A DNA stretch of 64,000 nt from Corbicula japonica (Eukaryota; Mollusca; Bivalvia; Venerida; Cyrenidae): assembly GCA_038501625.1 (NCBI GenBank), contig JAZAYU010000010.1, forward strand, positions 4,610,912 to 4,674,911, written 5' to 3'. How positions within the stretch are numbered: position 1 is the first letter of the stretch; every line of letters begins with the position of its first letter. A program made the translations under genes and the position numbers. The notes under the pieces are model-generated. The model saw only the letters and a program-made list of their open reading frames with translations. It searched no databases and had not been told where the DNA came from. Below, piece after piece: positions 1 to 12,599 of this stretch.

Positions 1-3000
1 GTCTACAATTACATTTACAGCATTGATAAATGTATACGTAAAACTGTATCAAACTTTTGAAGAATTTGTCTTGAAAATATATTGCCGGTCAGATAAAAGA
101 ATACAGAAATTGTGTTGCGGAAATAAGACATGAAGTGAAAATAATTTTGTAAATACATGTAAGTTCCGATAAAGGTTGTTATTCAATAAAACTAATGACA
201 ATCTTTAATTTTGGAATGGGTTATGATTATGTTGCGAATACTGTAATACATGTTCTGTTACAAACTGTGTGCTATACTAGATATGTGAATGGCAGTTATT
301 ATAAAAGCTTGTTTATTTAAATTATGCTTTAATTAAATAAAATGTCTTGGCAATACTTTCAGATATTGTATTGAAACCAGTCAAATAAATACATATTAAG
401 TGCTTGTACAAGTGTTTATTTTTAAATGAACTGACCAAAATCATTGCATGAAGTTTAACCATAACTTCAAAACCTTAAAATTTTTATGAATAATTTTTTG
501 ATTTCTACTAAACCATTTTTGATATGATACACATAGAAGCAAAATTAAGTTTTTTGCTTATTATTACGCTAATATTTGATACATTTTGATTTTTAATACT
601 TTTAAATGGTCAAGAGTTTTTTGGCTCTCGAGCCTGTTTTGTCTGATTTCTAAATATTCTTGGAATGCTTTCCTGTCACCGACGCATCAGAATATAGGAT
701 GCAAACAAATTAAATTTAAATGTATTTGCATAACAACTTTAATAAAGTCTGGATTCCTGCCTCCAGAAGATTTTATTAGAAGTTAAGATCTACTAAAAAC
801 AACTCGTTTAATGTTAATGTCTAATGAGAAACAGTTTTATTCTTTTAATGGAATTAGAAAGACAGTAAACGTAATTTCGTTTAAATTTTGTAAATACACA
901 TTTTTTTATTTGATCTTTCGTTAGGATAACAACTCTTTGTTTCATGTTAGTCTGACCTTATGAGAAGTGATATTTTAATAGATTTTTTACTTAAAAGAAA
1001 AACGACTAGGCGTGCAAATCGAAGTACGCTAACGACAAAGCTAGCATTGACACCCCTCCCCCCAAATAAAACAAAAAAAAACAAAAAACAAACAAACAAA
1101 ATTTGCGCGGCTAAACCCTAATTAACGTGATCATTATAAGACACCGTCATTAACCGAATATTTGATGATAACGGTACGGTGTCACCATGACTTCTTTGCG
1201 TGATTTCTATTATCAATGTTCTTTGACTTTATAACTTGTCAGATAAACGATAGTTTCGCCTGAAACAAGTTTACATGTTCAAAACATGATATCTGGAAAA
1301 CATGTCAAAGCAGATAATGCAACAAGTAACAGGGGGAAAAATGACAGCAACAATTAAATCATGCGCGTTCGATAGAAATGCGAAAGTCGCGTTTAAGATA
1401 CGTTGCCCTTTTCATGGAATGTCATTTTAAGTTTTAAAGCAATAAATTCTTATAAGATTTGCTTTTACAAGTCATATTTCCAATATGGCAAGTTATAATA
1501 TGTCAAATCTATTTTCCTTAAGTCGTGATTCTTGACGTGCATGTTTCATTTTTTCTATATTTTTGGCATTAAGAAATTCAATCACAGTTTCTAAAGTGTT
1601 TGATAACGCGAAGTTAACCTCAAATGAAGTTATCCTCTAATGATAATACGGAAATGCTTATAGCATTTATAAATTTGAACAATCTTAAAATCAAGGGGTG
1701 TTTCCATTTTTAATATCAAAAAAATTATTAAAATAAAAATTGCATTTCTATTTCAAGTTGGTTGGGTTGTCCCTAAAACAAACTATAGGAGAATCAGTAA
1801 TCTTAGTTAGTCAGTGCAACCGTTTATCTTAAAATAAACTTGAAAGGTAATAAATTTCAGAAACTTTCTTTGATATAAGATTCCAAGTTAATGTGGTCTG
1901 AGAACATGCTGAGCTGTTTTATAACAATGGCATCGCCCTTAACATCAGGTTTGAGTGGACTTGATAAAGAAAGAGAAGAAAACCTTGAAAGCATAGAGTG
2001 TCTGTGGTTTAAAATTTGAAGGCCATGAAAAACGAACGCATGCTTATCGTTTGATGTTCCCGTTAGTTCCATTCCTGTGCGACATCGACTTCGATTTTCC
2101 TATTTCAGGCAATTCAAAAATAATCATAATCAGATTTGTTTTAAATGTAGCTTTCTTGATACTATTTATCATTAATGTCCAGCTGGCAAGGCATTTGAAG
2201 ATTCCTCTTCTGCTATCAAGTGTTAATTGTGCCTACAGGTTGAATAGAAACACATTACAAAGGTATAAAGAATGTTTGAGATGTGAATATGAAAATGTTG
2301 TTATTGTGTTGTTTTTATAACAATGTTGACTACGCATGCTTTTAAACGGCGTCCTTTTAGAAAACATACTGAAATGATTTTATTAAGTGTTCTAATCAAG
2401 AGCAATTTGTCAACTGAGTTGTGTGTGCTTTATCTGGTTTGATGAGAACAGAATACGCGAATTTATTACCGAGCTATCACCAATTATTTATTACCGGGCT
2501 ATCAACACTCCTTATCAATTCCTCGATGGGGGAGAATTCGTTGCGGAGAGAATTTGGACAAAAACTGATAAAATATATTTAATTTCCCTTGCAAATGTTC
2601 TGCAGGGTTGAGTGACAAATTCACTTTTAAAATTAAACGAACTTGCATAACAACTACATAAATAATGATGACATATTGCGTCATTTGATCAACTGTCGAC
2701 ACTTCAATGCCAAGCCTGAAACGCATCTTTACCAGATCTCTTGTTATTGATATTGATCATTTTCTAACCCGTTGCAATAAAATCAGCCCAATAATAAACT
2801 AATGCAGGTTTCTTCATTTACCCCGTAAAGCACTTGATTAACTTTATGTTACCGTATGTTACCGTAGAACAATACTGTATGAAAGGAAGAAAACGTACAT
2901 GTGTATGTGGGCAAAACTAATGCCAAATATAAAATGCTCTTATTTTTTCTAAATCATGCCTGCATTTTATATATCTTCTACGTAATTATGCGAGCCAGGC

Positions 3001-3404
3001 ATTGCCAAATAGTGGATATTTTGGGCTTTTGACGTCACATAAAAAGACGTCTTCGCGTCTTCGGAAAGATGAGCCATGAAGATGAACAGACGACGTATTA
3101 TATTTTTTTTTCGGCAGAAATATAAGTATAATTTATAGTCAAATGTGTTACAAAATCACTAATTAGATATAAGTAAATAACTAATAATCGTCAGTTCCCT
3201 CAAAATAAACAAAAAACCAAAATGTGAAAAAATATTATTGAAAGCACCTTTTCCCGTGACGCCTCAAAGCATTGGCTTATAAGTTTCACTACTGCTATGT
3301 TCATGCATTGCATTGAAAAATATGTCATTTGCACCGGGAGACATTTTTGAGATGATACAGAAAAAGAAAACAACAGTGAAAACATGGCAGCTGTCGACCA
3401 TTTC
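1..3404. other. AT-rich DNA without a recognisable gene
   Basis: I see no convincing exon, RNA gene or transposon end here. The open frames are short, of biased low-complexity composition and have no supporting splice signals. A run of A-rich CAAA-type sequence lies near 1060-1100. Short dispersed-repeat relics may be present but I could not match them to another copy in the window. Confidence 0.5.
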
Positions 3405-3640
3405 AAACAAGTTTGAGCAATGCTAAAGCTGGTGCAACCTAGAACCTTGTTAAAAACCCCTGGGTCAAATTGCTTAGACACTGACCGGGTTCAAAGGTTC
3501 TCACTGTCGTTCATTATGGTGTCAACTTTGGAATTGATCATTTTCTTACACATGCTCTCTTTTCTCTCTACGTTAGGGCCGTGTGGGGAGACCGGTTTTC
3601 TGGATGTGGCCATTACCGATATGCACATTTTACTTTTTCT
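3405..3640 (+). repeat. Dispersed repeat family S2, copy 1
   Basis: This stretch matches 24001-24250 and 58160-58400 in the same order of blocks: a GGTGCA-C-CCTAGAA box, a TTTAAAACCCC-like box, a TGACC...GGTTCTC box, the phrase ACATGCTCTCTTTTC, a GTGTGGGGAG box and a final TATGCATATTTCA-like block. Copies differ by many substitutions and small gaps, so they are old. The size and lack of coding sequence suit a SINE or similar non-autonomous element, but I see no clear RNA polymerase III boxes, so the class is undecided. Confidence 0.6.
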
Positions 3641-5962
3641 CTAATGGCAAAATGCTGTTACATAAAACTGTTTTAATAAATCTTATTTATTTATCTTTAT
3701 TATGCAAATGTTGAGGATATTAAGGATATTTAAGAAAAATAAGACAAAATTTATCAACAATTATTCTTTTAACTTCCAAACACGCAGTAACGCAGTAAAT
3801 GGCCTTAGTTTAATGATCTGCAAACAAATAGTTTATCAGTACTTGCAGCCAATTACTTGGAAAGTCCTTTATATTGCCCTGCACGTTTGTTATTTCACAT
3901 TGCACTCTTATGCCGAAGGTTTCAATGCCCTTAAGAACACTGAATCGCAATCTTTGTTGACGTAACAAAAGGAAAAAGGATTTTAGTTATTTACCGGATA
4001 TTGCAAAGATTTTCCTTTCTTTTCATGTAGTGTGGTGTTATTATATAATTTATGAAAATGAAACCCAAGAGTACTATGCTCCAGACAAAACAAATATTGC
4101 GTTGTTATCATTTCAAATAAACCTTCAACTAAGAATCAGGACAATTCTGGAAAAGGAATTAAAATTCTTTGTCCATAGCCTTTTGGGGAAAAGGTGTTTT
4201 TGGGAAAAAGGCTGGGCAATTTTGATTTAATCTTGCTTAAATAATATAATATATGTCATTGACATCGAGTTGTCTGTTCAAAGACCTTGGATGTAACTTC
4301 GTCTTGGTTTAGTTAAGTTTCAGGAAACCCGCAACTGTAACGCACGTTTTAGTTCGTCTTAAGATTTTTTAATTAGTCTGTCCAATCAATCTCTTCTTCA
4401 TTTCAGCTCTTTGGATTCCACTGTAATGTTGATTTTGACAAGTTCTGTAACCTTTACATATCTTTATAAAAAAAATGACATTTTCTGGCAGGAATATGTG
4501 TACAAACGTAATATATGTATTCAAATACTGCACTTTTGGAAACTAGGCAGTAACATTCCCTATAGGGGCGAAAACTAGAGATTTTAAGCTCAATCAAAAC
4601 AGTTTAGTTTCAAATTTTCAGTGTTTCTTTATTTACGTCTATAGGCATACTTGTACTTTTCTTTTGGGGGGATATGTAAAGTATATCTGTCTCTTGCATA
4701 GTAAGAGAGGCAATGCCGCCGCATTAAGTATGGCTTTGATGTTAGCTTTGCATTTATTAAAATAAATTTTAATTTACCATGTAGTTTTTTAATGTATAAC
4801 CCCGACACTATTCGTTTTTTTGACGGGATTGTTGATGTTTCCCTTCTTGAACATGTGTAACATCAGTTCTTATTATTAATTAAACTCATAAGAGTTTGGT
4901 GTGGTTTATTAATTAATAAAACTCATAAGAGTTTAAAAAAACTATATAAACCGTTTTGAACATGACAAAAACGAATATCAAACGAATTCCATTGAGTAGG
5001 TATGTAATCTGAAATCATGATGATAATAAATAATGGATGTGTAAGTTAGAAATCAAAGTTTCTTTACAAGGCGATGTCATATTCATATTCGATGGGTTCA
5101 AAAGTAAAAAGAAGCAGATTGTCATACCAGAATTATGATCTAATGGGGTTTTTTGTTTTCATTAAGTGGTTTTGGAATTCAAATTTTAATCATATTAAAA
5201 ATAATAACTTAATGTAAGAATGTACTTTTGGGGTTAACGTTTAAATACTTTTCAAGGACTTCTGTATGTGCTTTCATAAACATTTGAAAAACAAACGTAA
5301 ACATGTTTTGGAAATGAATGCGTTTATTCTTTTGTGTCATTTACGTTAAACGAATATGAACGTCGAATTTGAGTACAAGACTTGAAAAAAAAAGATTAAC
5401 AAATATTTTACCTTTTGAATTTGAACAGTTTTATTGTCCCAGTCGTAATTATTGTATAACCAGGGAGTAATCGAAGCAATTTGATTATATTTCTTATAAA
5501 TTTTCCAATATGACAACGTGAATTTGCATATAGATTCTGATGTTTTGCAACATAATGGAATATTAGGCATTGCACCAAGAAAAAGTCAAAAAAAGTGATT
5601 AATCCAATGATGACTGATCATTTGATCAATTGTGATGAATATGTTGCTTGCCAAAGAAACCAGCTGCGTCTGATTAAGAAATGATAAGTTGAGACGAAAA
5701 ACTCATAGTTAAGGAAGAAAAGTCCACATCGAGTGCTGTCTATAGATGTCCTGGGTGACATTGTTTTGTACTGAGACTGGCTAAGTCTGATCTATGCGCG
5801 GCAGGTGATATCATGTAAAAGTGGATTCGTTTTAGGTTTGATAATTTCCATTGTCATTTAAAGCGCAGCACTTCCGACTTCTTACTGTGATGCTAGAAGT
5901 ATAATTGGCTTTGTATTTGTTTAAGTTATTGTACACTAATAGGTATAGGAAATTGAAAATGG
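3641..5962. other. AT-rich DNA, no gene seen
   Basis: No exon-like frame is supported. The only internal structure I noted is a pair of identical 16-bp hairpins, AAACTCATAAGAGTTT, at 4882-4897 and 4918-4933, each preceded by an ATTAATTAA-type sequence, so the unit looks like a short local duplication. Confidence 0.5.
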
Positions 5963-6677
5963 TAGAGTAGCCATAAATTCAATTCAAGTCGGTTTTAGTT
6001 AGACGAATAAGTAACAAAAACAAAGCAAATTGAAACGTTAAAAACGAATTAAATCATGGGCTTTTACGCTACTGCCTTGAATAATTTTTGCGTTTACTTG
6101 TTTAATTTGTTTTATTTGTGTAATCATTGTGTCGTCTGCTGCTTCAATTAGCGGTTATAATTGTAACTGGCGTTTACTATAATTTATATTGTCTTTTCTT
6201 CCTTAGGGTAAACCAATTCTTTTATCTGGCGACCATACGCCGCTGATCGTGGAATGGCTCCATGTAAACAGCCATACGCACACCCTCGTTTGGGATGGTC
6301 AACATTGCACTGTTTATTGGTGTAAGTATTGAGTTACGCTCAACCCGGGGCTATGAAGCGTGAGCAGTAATATGCATTTCCATTACTGTCCATGAACAGG
6401 CTCAATCAAAGCGATCCTGCAATATTATCACTTTTGTCGTGTTCGATGGCTTTCAAAGTTCCCTGTTCATCTATTCCGATCTACATGGACAGGTCTGTAT
6501 TTTGTGCTTACGCCACGCAATTTATGTGGCTATGAGAACAATGGTAACGGTAAATTCTATTCATTCCGTTCTGTTACGTGGCTTTTTTTTCTTTTATGTG
6601 GCTAAAAGAACAATAGAGAGGACAATAGAGTAGCCACATAAATGACGTTCGTAAGAACGTCCGTGTTTATGGCTACT
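5963..6677. mobile_element. Non-autonomous element with AGAGTAGCCATAAA inverted ends
   Basis: The left end reads AGAGTAGCCATAAA and the right end is its exact reverse complement TTTATGGCTACTCT, giving 14-bp terminal inverted repeats about 715 bp apart. The right end is itself a hairpin (about 6627-6677), with arms meeting at GACGTTC-GTAA-GAACGTC. Inside are several copies of ATGTGGCT or AGCCACATA (near 6527, 6595 and 6630) and a copy of dispersed family S1 (6275-6480). Related AGTAGCCACATA sequences occur at about 49227 and 59008. I could not fix a target-site duplication, and no transposase is present, so the superfamily is unknown. Confidence 0.5.
6275..6480 (-). repeat. Dispersed repeat family S1 (SINE-like), copy in opposite orientation
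   Basis: Read on the minus strand this contains the S1 block order: GGGAACTTTGAAAGCCA, a GACAAA...ATATTGCAGG box, a TGAGCCTGTTCATGGACAGT box, ATGGAAATGCATATTACTG, then CCCCGGGTTGAG and a CAATA...AATAAACAGT block. Further copies lie at 10146, 24770, 35005, 36325, 37355, 44885, 48570, 48885, 49590 and 55110. It has no coding capacity. One copy (48885-49040) has a tRNA-like sequence where a SINE head would be. Confidence 0.65.
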
Positions 6678-8430
6678 CTTCATAATTTTCCCGTTATAAA
6701 ATGACAACAGACATAACCAAAATTCCGGTAACAAAAATCGACAAACAAATTTAACATTGATACGATACTTGCTTGGAATGGGCGGCAGTAATGGAGAAAA
6801 ATCCGCTGTGGGGTTAAAGGTATCAACACACGTAACTTCTCACATATTTTTACATTTTATAACACACTAACAAGTTGGCTCTAAAAGGCGTCTCTAATAA
6901 GTAATATGACAGTATAAAAATATGAAATACAAGAAATCATTAAATAACATGTAAAAGATATGTATAGAAATGTATAAATTTAAACACAACAGAAACAAAC
7001 GAACAAATAATATACTAATTATCCAAAATGTCTTACAATTGACCATTTTAAGGCGATTACCTATCAGATTTTCGTTTATTGATTTTAAATTGGTGTTGTT
7101 GTGCAATGATAATGTGATAAATCCATGCTTTCTCTGTCTAGCTGTTTTATTGCTGCGCGGGGGAGTCTGTGTCTACTAAATTTTAATACATGCATGTTTC
7201 TTTTTTATTTGAAACACAGATATTTACGGAATAATATTTTTACAAGATATCTTGTTTTCTTTTGTATAAGGTGGACTAATACGCTAAGGTTACAAATTAA
7301 TATTGACTAAAATCTCAGACAGTTGTTTTCAACAAAAAAATTCGTCCCTTGAAGGGAGGAAGAGATTGTTTCATGGCAGTCTTATGTATAACATTGATCA
7401 TTATTTAAAAACAAGCTTTTAGGTACAGAAGTTCTGACAAATATCTGCAGTTAAAATCACCCTTGTTTAAAGGTAAAAAGGCATTTTCAAAAGAAATTTA
7501 GAAAGACAGAATGCATAAGTGTTTTATGACTGCAAATGATCAGCCGTTTTATAGCCAATTGGTAATGGCTCAATTGAAACACCAGATAGGAAGTTGATGT
7601 CTTGTCAAACGGAAGCATTGAAATTGAAGATTATTTTATAGACAAGATTCTATCAGTCACCGTCTGATGAGTCGTCTAAGATACTAGATCTATTGCTGTA
7701 TATTGCTTATGATTTGAACTATGAAACGGATAAGGAAGTAAACAATGTTTGTCGTTGATTACTTTACTCTTTTCAACGCCGAAAGTCGGTGCTATATAAT
7801 ATAATTTTTCAACAAATAAAATAAGAAAAAAGTAAAACAAGCATATCAGAAGAGTAACGAAATTAATTAAATAGAAAATGGATGTCATTTCCGACCAGAG
7901 CAACTGAAATAACGATCATGATATCCTATTCGTTAAATAATATTTCCTTAATATATTCATTAACTCGAAAACATTACGAAACATTTCGTACAAATGAGGG
8001 CAACAAAGTAAATAATATTCCTTTTCCATTTTGAATAATAATAATGAATTTCAGTACCAACTTAAAGAAAATATATTTCTTTAGTTCATAGTCCATGTGA
8101 GTCACTTTTTCTATGAAACGCCAATAAAATTTCCGTTTTATGGATTCTTAATTTTGAAAAGACATTTGCTCGAAACAGATAGGCAATCATAATTTATCAT
8201 GATTGTGTGCACCTTTTATAATGGCAGTGGAATACTGTATGGTGTTGAACGAAGTTCTGTACAGTCATATGAATGCATTTGCAATATAACGAATTAAAAA
8301 GACAAGAACTAAATCACCACTTACTTCAATTACTGAACAGATGTTTTTTCATGAGTTTTAGACAAACAGTTGGAGTGAAGAAAAAACAAAACTAACAAAA
8401 CCTAAAGGGCACACATACTTGAAGTGTGTC
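6678..8430. other. AT-rich DNA, nothing recognised
   Basis: Open frames here are short and rich in F, L, I and N as expected from AT-rich non-coding sequence. A CTGATGAG near 7663 was tested as a hammerhead core and lacks the partner GAAA block. Confidence 0.45.
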
Positions 8431-8436
8431 TCTTGG

Positions 8437-8501
8437 GGTTGTTATTGATAGTGTTGTTGTTGTTGTTTTTTTGTTATTGTTATTGTTGTTGTTGTTGTTT
8501 G
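8437..8501 (+). repeat. (TTG)n trinucleotide microsatellite
   Basis: A run of TTG units with a few TTA and T-run interruptions. The long N, V or L strings in all frames across it are products of the repeat, not protein genes. Confidence 0.9.
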
Positions 8502-9099
8502 TATGTGTTTTTGATTTAATTAAACACCAAACCAAATTTGCAAAAAAAATAAAAACAAAATTATTGCAAAAGAATGTTATCGTTGCCATTAGTTTTCTTT
8601 GGAAAAAAGCCGTAATTACAGATAAGAAACATAGTTAAACTTTGGGTTTAATTTCATCTAACATAGATTTCAATTCAAAGTTATTTACGTATTCTAAAAG
8701 AACAGCGCATGATGTTTAACCCTACATACCACTTAAACACTTGTATCGCACCTAAAACATTATCATAAGCACCCGATATAAAATGTCGCGTTCACGAAAA
8801 AAGCTGTCTTCTAACAGTTGACAGATTCTAAATGAAAGATAAAATCACATTAATTATGACAAATAATAAATTATTGTAAGATTTCAAACAATTTAAAAGT
8901 CAAGAATATCGCCAAAGACAAGTGATCTTTGTCGATGTTTTATGCACCTACCGACATCTGCTGTTTTGTAAGTTTAAAATAAATCTTCAATTAAATTCAA
9001 TGTTTTTAAAAATTCGCGAAACTGATCGTTTAACTGCAAAGCTGCCAAATGTAAAATGCAAATTCAAGAAAAAGGATTCTAAATAATCTGTGTTGGCAA

Positions 9100-9475
9100 G
9101 CTTTCTTTGGTGCAAACATATTAATAAAAGATTTTTTCATTAATATCTAAGAAAACCAATTTTTAGCTTGTAGCGATACACACCTTAGGGACACCAAATG
9201 ATTAACAACTCCATACAAATTCAGCATTTTCCAACAAAATAAAGCTGTATTTCCAAGAATCCTCAATGATAAATGCTGATACATTTATTGTCGTTACATA
9301 TGTACATTTTCATTCGGCTACCGACAGTAATATCCACATCCATCACTTAACCTTTCAGAATATTTTCTACTGGGAATAGGTACTGGGAAAGTCTGAAAAA
9401 ATATCCATATTTGTCAGATGAGGTGTGTTACTAAGTAGTTTTTAAACTATGATTTAGGAGCGTCACAGGGAAACG
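9100..9475 (+). repeat. Dispersed repeat family D, copy 1
   Basis: Matches 17400-17860 and 18685-19060 in block order: a TTTAGTGCAAACATATT-like start, the GCGATACACACCTTAGGGA box, AATAAAGCTGTATTT, a TACTGGGAAAGTCTGA box and ATCCATATTTGTCAGATGA. This copy has a single unit of the box that is expanded into five tandem units in copy 2. No coding sequence. Confidence 0.65.
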
Positions 9476-10145
9476 GTATATTCTGACACTTGTCGTTAAT
9501 CCTTGAAATGGCGTAAAAAGGTGAGTATACATGCGACTTTAATTATTAAGCAGTTCGCGGTAAAATGCCATTTGTGTGGTCATATTTTTTACTTTTACGT
9601 TATGAGAAAAATGAACTCATCCACAAGGCACAGTCTGCCCACACAGCCTAATGCAGCGTGGAAGAGAGTATTGTTCATAAAATCATCGATTTCCATCGTC
9701 ACGACAAGTAGATGGAACCATTTATATAACTATGAGGTCACAGTTCGTGGTCACCGTGACCTTGTATGCAAAATAAGGTAGTCGGATTGATATCTTGCAA
9801 AAGCTGGGATTCAGTGTCCTAAACCTTGGTAGTATGGTTAGTCATGACAGGAGTGTTATTTTTTCCCTTATAAGTTAAAAGTCTACAAACTTTAATTTAA
9901 AATAATCGGCCAAAGCTTAAGACACAAAACGAGGATGCATTCTTACCTCATACTTCTGACAGAAGTAGGTTCTTGACAAACAGGATTTTCCCATACTAAT
10001 TTAGAAGCCAACAGGGGACGGTAATCAACATCTTTCTTTTTAACGTGCAATCGGAATACAAACATTAATTTGCTTTATGAATCACTACAGCTAAACTCAT
10101 ATTTATTTCAGAACACACCACTTTGAAGGTTCCATTTTCATAACA
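9476..10145. other. Intergenic, nothing recognised
   Basis: A 92-codon open frame at 9503-9781 has mixed composition but no splice sites, start context or homologous feature I can name; I do not call it a gene. Confidence 0.4.
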
Positions 10146-10345
10146 TCGTTTGGGATGGATCAAAACTGTACTGTTTATTGGTGTAAATATTGAGTTGCGC
10201 TCAACCTGGGGCTAGGCGGCGTTGGCAGTAATATGCATTTTCATTACTGCCCATGAAAAAGCCCAATCAAACCGAGCCTGCAATATTTTCATATTTGTCG
10301 TGTTCGGTGGCTTTCAAAAAATCACTTTTCATCTATTTAAAAAAT
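10146..10345 (-). repeat. Dispersed repeat family S1, copy
   Basis: Same block order as 6275-6480 on the minus strand: TTTGGGATGG, CTGTTTATTGGTGTAAATAT, GCGCTCAACC, a CAGTAATATGCATTTTCATT core, GCCTGCAATATTTTCATAT and CGTGTTCGGTGGCTTTCA. Diverged from the other copies by scattered substitutions. Confidence 0.7.
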
Positions 10346-10599
10346 GAAATAACGAGTTCACCATATAACCCGGTTCACCATTAGTGATAACTGCTTTGTA
10401 GTCAGACTGACCTGTTTAAGAAAGTAATGTTGCACGTTAACATTAGTTAGAATATTTAAACCACGCATTTAATAACTCGAGACACTATTTTAACGAAAAC
10501 CATAAAATGCCATTCCCATTGATAAATACGCATTTTACAGTAGATGCCAGCTTAGAAATAGATTTATATACGGTATTATGTTTTATCTTGTTCTCTTTT

Positions 10600-10760
10600 C
10601 GGTATTGACAATCACGTAATTATTCGGAATCGACCCTACGATTTCGACGCGCGCATGAGCAAAAAGCAGTACCTTGAAACTTTGAAACCGTGTCTTCCGG
10701 TTTGCAAAATAAGGCTTCTGATTGGACAATATGACAATCTTCCGGGTGAAATAGTCCAGA
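10600..10760. promoter_or_regulatory. Promoter-like cluster of CCAAT, ETS-type and CpG-rich motifs
   Basis: Within about 150 bp there is an ATTGG (inverted CCAAT) near 10720, two CTTCCGG ETS-type sites near 10693 and 10739, a GCGCATGAGC resembling an NRF1 half site, and a local rise in CpG (ACGATTTCGACGCGCGC). This combination is typical of TATA-less promoters in animals. It could serve a plus-strand transcript leading toward the candidate exons at 11789 and 13199. No start site can be proven from sequence. Confidence 0.25.
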
Positions 10761-10849
10761 TTGCTTGCTTCGGATTTTAAAACTGAAATGCCGGATTTTG
10801 TTTCTCGATTCACATTTTCAGAAGTTCTTCTTCCATACGTTAGATAACA

Positions 10850-11788
10850 ATTAAGATTTAACTCGCCAAAAAATTAGGGTAAATAAGTTTCTACATTGAT
10901 TCAAACCTAATATTGTCACAGAGTTAGGGTCTAACAGTAGAGTCCACCGTAGCGATGCGTATTACGGTACACGTTCACTGCCTAACAGTTTTCTTTAAGA
11001 GGTCGCAAACATTACAAATGGCGAAAACTAGCTAAAATTTCAAAAATGAATTTTGGGGGAAATACTCATTGCCACCTAGATTTTAGTAAAGAAATGTATT
11101 AAGCTATTGATGTAGTAAATAGTTGCTAGCTCAATTTAGTCTACTTCATGTTCTAATTACCAAGCACATACTAAAACAAAAGAAAAACCGTTTGCATGAG
11201 AACTCTGAAATTCATGAACAATATACCAAAGCAACTCATACCTGAAATAAGTATATGCTGGTCTACAATGTTTAGTGCCATTTCGTCAAATTAATGTTAG
11301 GGTTTTCAAGAAATTCAAGGAAATCTTACTTCCTGGTTCAAAGTGAAAGTAGATCCTAGTGGATCCAAAAAGTGTTTTGGTGTAAATCGATAATCACACA
11401 TGGAGTTTGTAAGGAAAAAGGAAATTATTTGTTATACAAAATAATCCCGTTTATTAGATTAGAACAAGCGCTCATTTCTGGAACGGCATAAGGCGCCTCG
11501 TTCTGAAATCGCGTTTCGATAAAAATCGGAAAACCCGTTCCGTGACGGAGCAATGTGACAAGGGTTTGTTAATTGGTATTGGAAAATTTATTTATTTTTC
11601 ACAGTCAAAATTCCAATGGTTTGTGTCGAGCTTTTGTATAAATGCCTGGGTCCAGATGTTTTCAGTGTAAAAATTATCTTATGATCGCTCACTAAGAAAA
11701 TAAATAAAGTCATTGGAAAGTATATGCATGCATTGGGCAAATGATATTATTTATAAAATTTGTTTTTTTTTTGTTATTTGTATTTCAG
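10850..11788. other. No gene recognised
   Basis: Sequence between the promoter-like cluster and the first candidate exon. A moderately CpG-rich patch lies at about 11465-11560. No exon with both splice signals was found. Confidence 0.4.
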
Positions 11789-11851
11789 TTTGAAGTAATC
11801 ATACGAAAGATGCGTGACAAATCTGGTTCAAAGAGCATGAAACTGGAATAG
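11789..11851 (+). CDS. Possible 3'-terminal coding exon, function unknown
   Basis: A long T-rich tract followed by TATTTCAG makes a strong acceptor at 11781-11788. The exon opens immediately in phase 0 and encodes 20 residues, FEVIIRKMRDKSGSKSMKLE, ending at a TAG (11849-11851). The peptide is basic and hydrophilic and the other two phases stop within a few codons. The matching upstream exon was not found. It may instead be an internal exon of an untranslated region or chance. It is followed directly by an inverted-repeat element (11907-12549), which could supply the 3' untranslated region. Confidence 0.25.
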   Translation, partial: FEVIIRKMRDKSGSKSMKLE

Positions 11852-11906
11852 GAGAAAACCTAGACTACTGGAAAGGTACTTTTTTAATTTACCGTGAAGG
11901 GCGTAC

Positions 11907-12549
11907 CACCATACTCCTCCCAATCACGTCCATCGAAATGTATGTTATTAATGTATCTTTATTTTGCAGATGGCAAGACACGTTAGAAAAGTAAAGAAAA
12001 ATAACGAGATCTAAACATTCCCTCAACTTCTATTTACACAAATTCACAATATTTAACTAAACAACACAAATCATCATTTTAAATACCCACATAAGTAATA
12101 TGATATTGACAACAATTTATTATAAACTCGTGACTTACATATATGTTAACTTTACGAGATATTAGTAAAAGTGTGTTTGACCTTCAGTTTCCAGGTCCCT
12201 TCCTGGTCGCGTAAATGGATGACAATCACTGATTTCTCTTTTAGTGGTTGAAAGTTTTTTACAAAGTACACAACATTTTCTTATCAGTATCATTGCACTC
12301 ACATGGAAATTAAAAAAAATGTTTTGTATCGCTTAGTTTTTGTGAATTTATGTAAATAGAATTTTAAGTAATTTTTAGGTCTAGCTTTGTTTTCTTTACT
12401 TTTCTAACGTGTCTTACTGTATGCAAAATATAGATACATTCGTTACATTCATTTGTGCAAAGTTTCATTGAACGGCATTTTGCCATTATTGAGATTTTGA
12501 TAATTTTCTTTTTATCGATAAACATGATTGGAAGGAGTGTGGTAAACCC
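11907..12549. mobile_element. Inverted-repeat element (MITE-like), family M
   Basis: The left end (TACCACCATACTCCTCCCA) and the right end read on the other strand (TTACCACACTCCTTCCAATC) are related. An inner inverted pair at about 11971-12005 and 12385-12420 shares AAGACACGTTAGAAAAGTAA. The centre right of this element resembles the centre of the short element at 61022-61183, including GGCAAAATGCC-type and TTTGCACAAATGAATGT blocks. No open frame of transposase size is present, so it is non-autonomous. Confidence 0.55.
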
Positions 12550-12599
12550 TTAATATAAAGTACAAACAGCGCAGAATTTGCCCTTCTTTTACATTACTA

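Noticed and set aside
7660..7690. CTGATGAG as a hammerhead ribozyme core
   Set aside because: No GAAA block at the required distance and no flanking stems. The other CTGATGA sites (24640, minus strand near 34882, 42499, 57163 and 58563) also fail.
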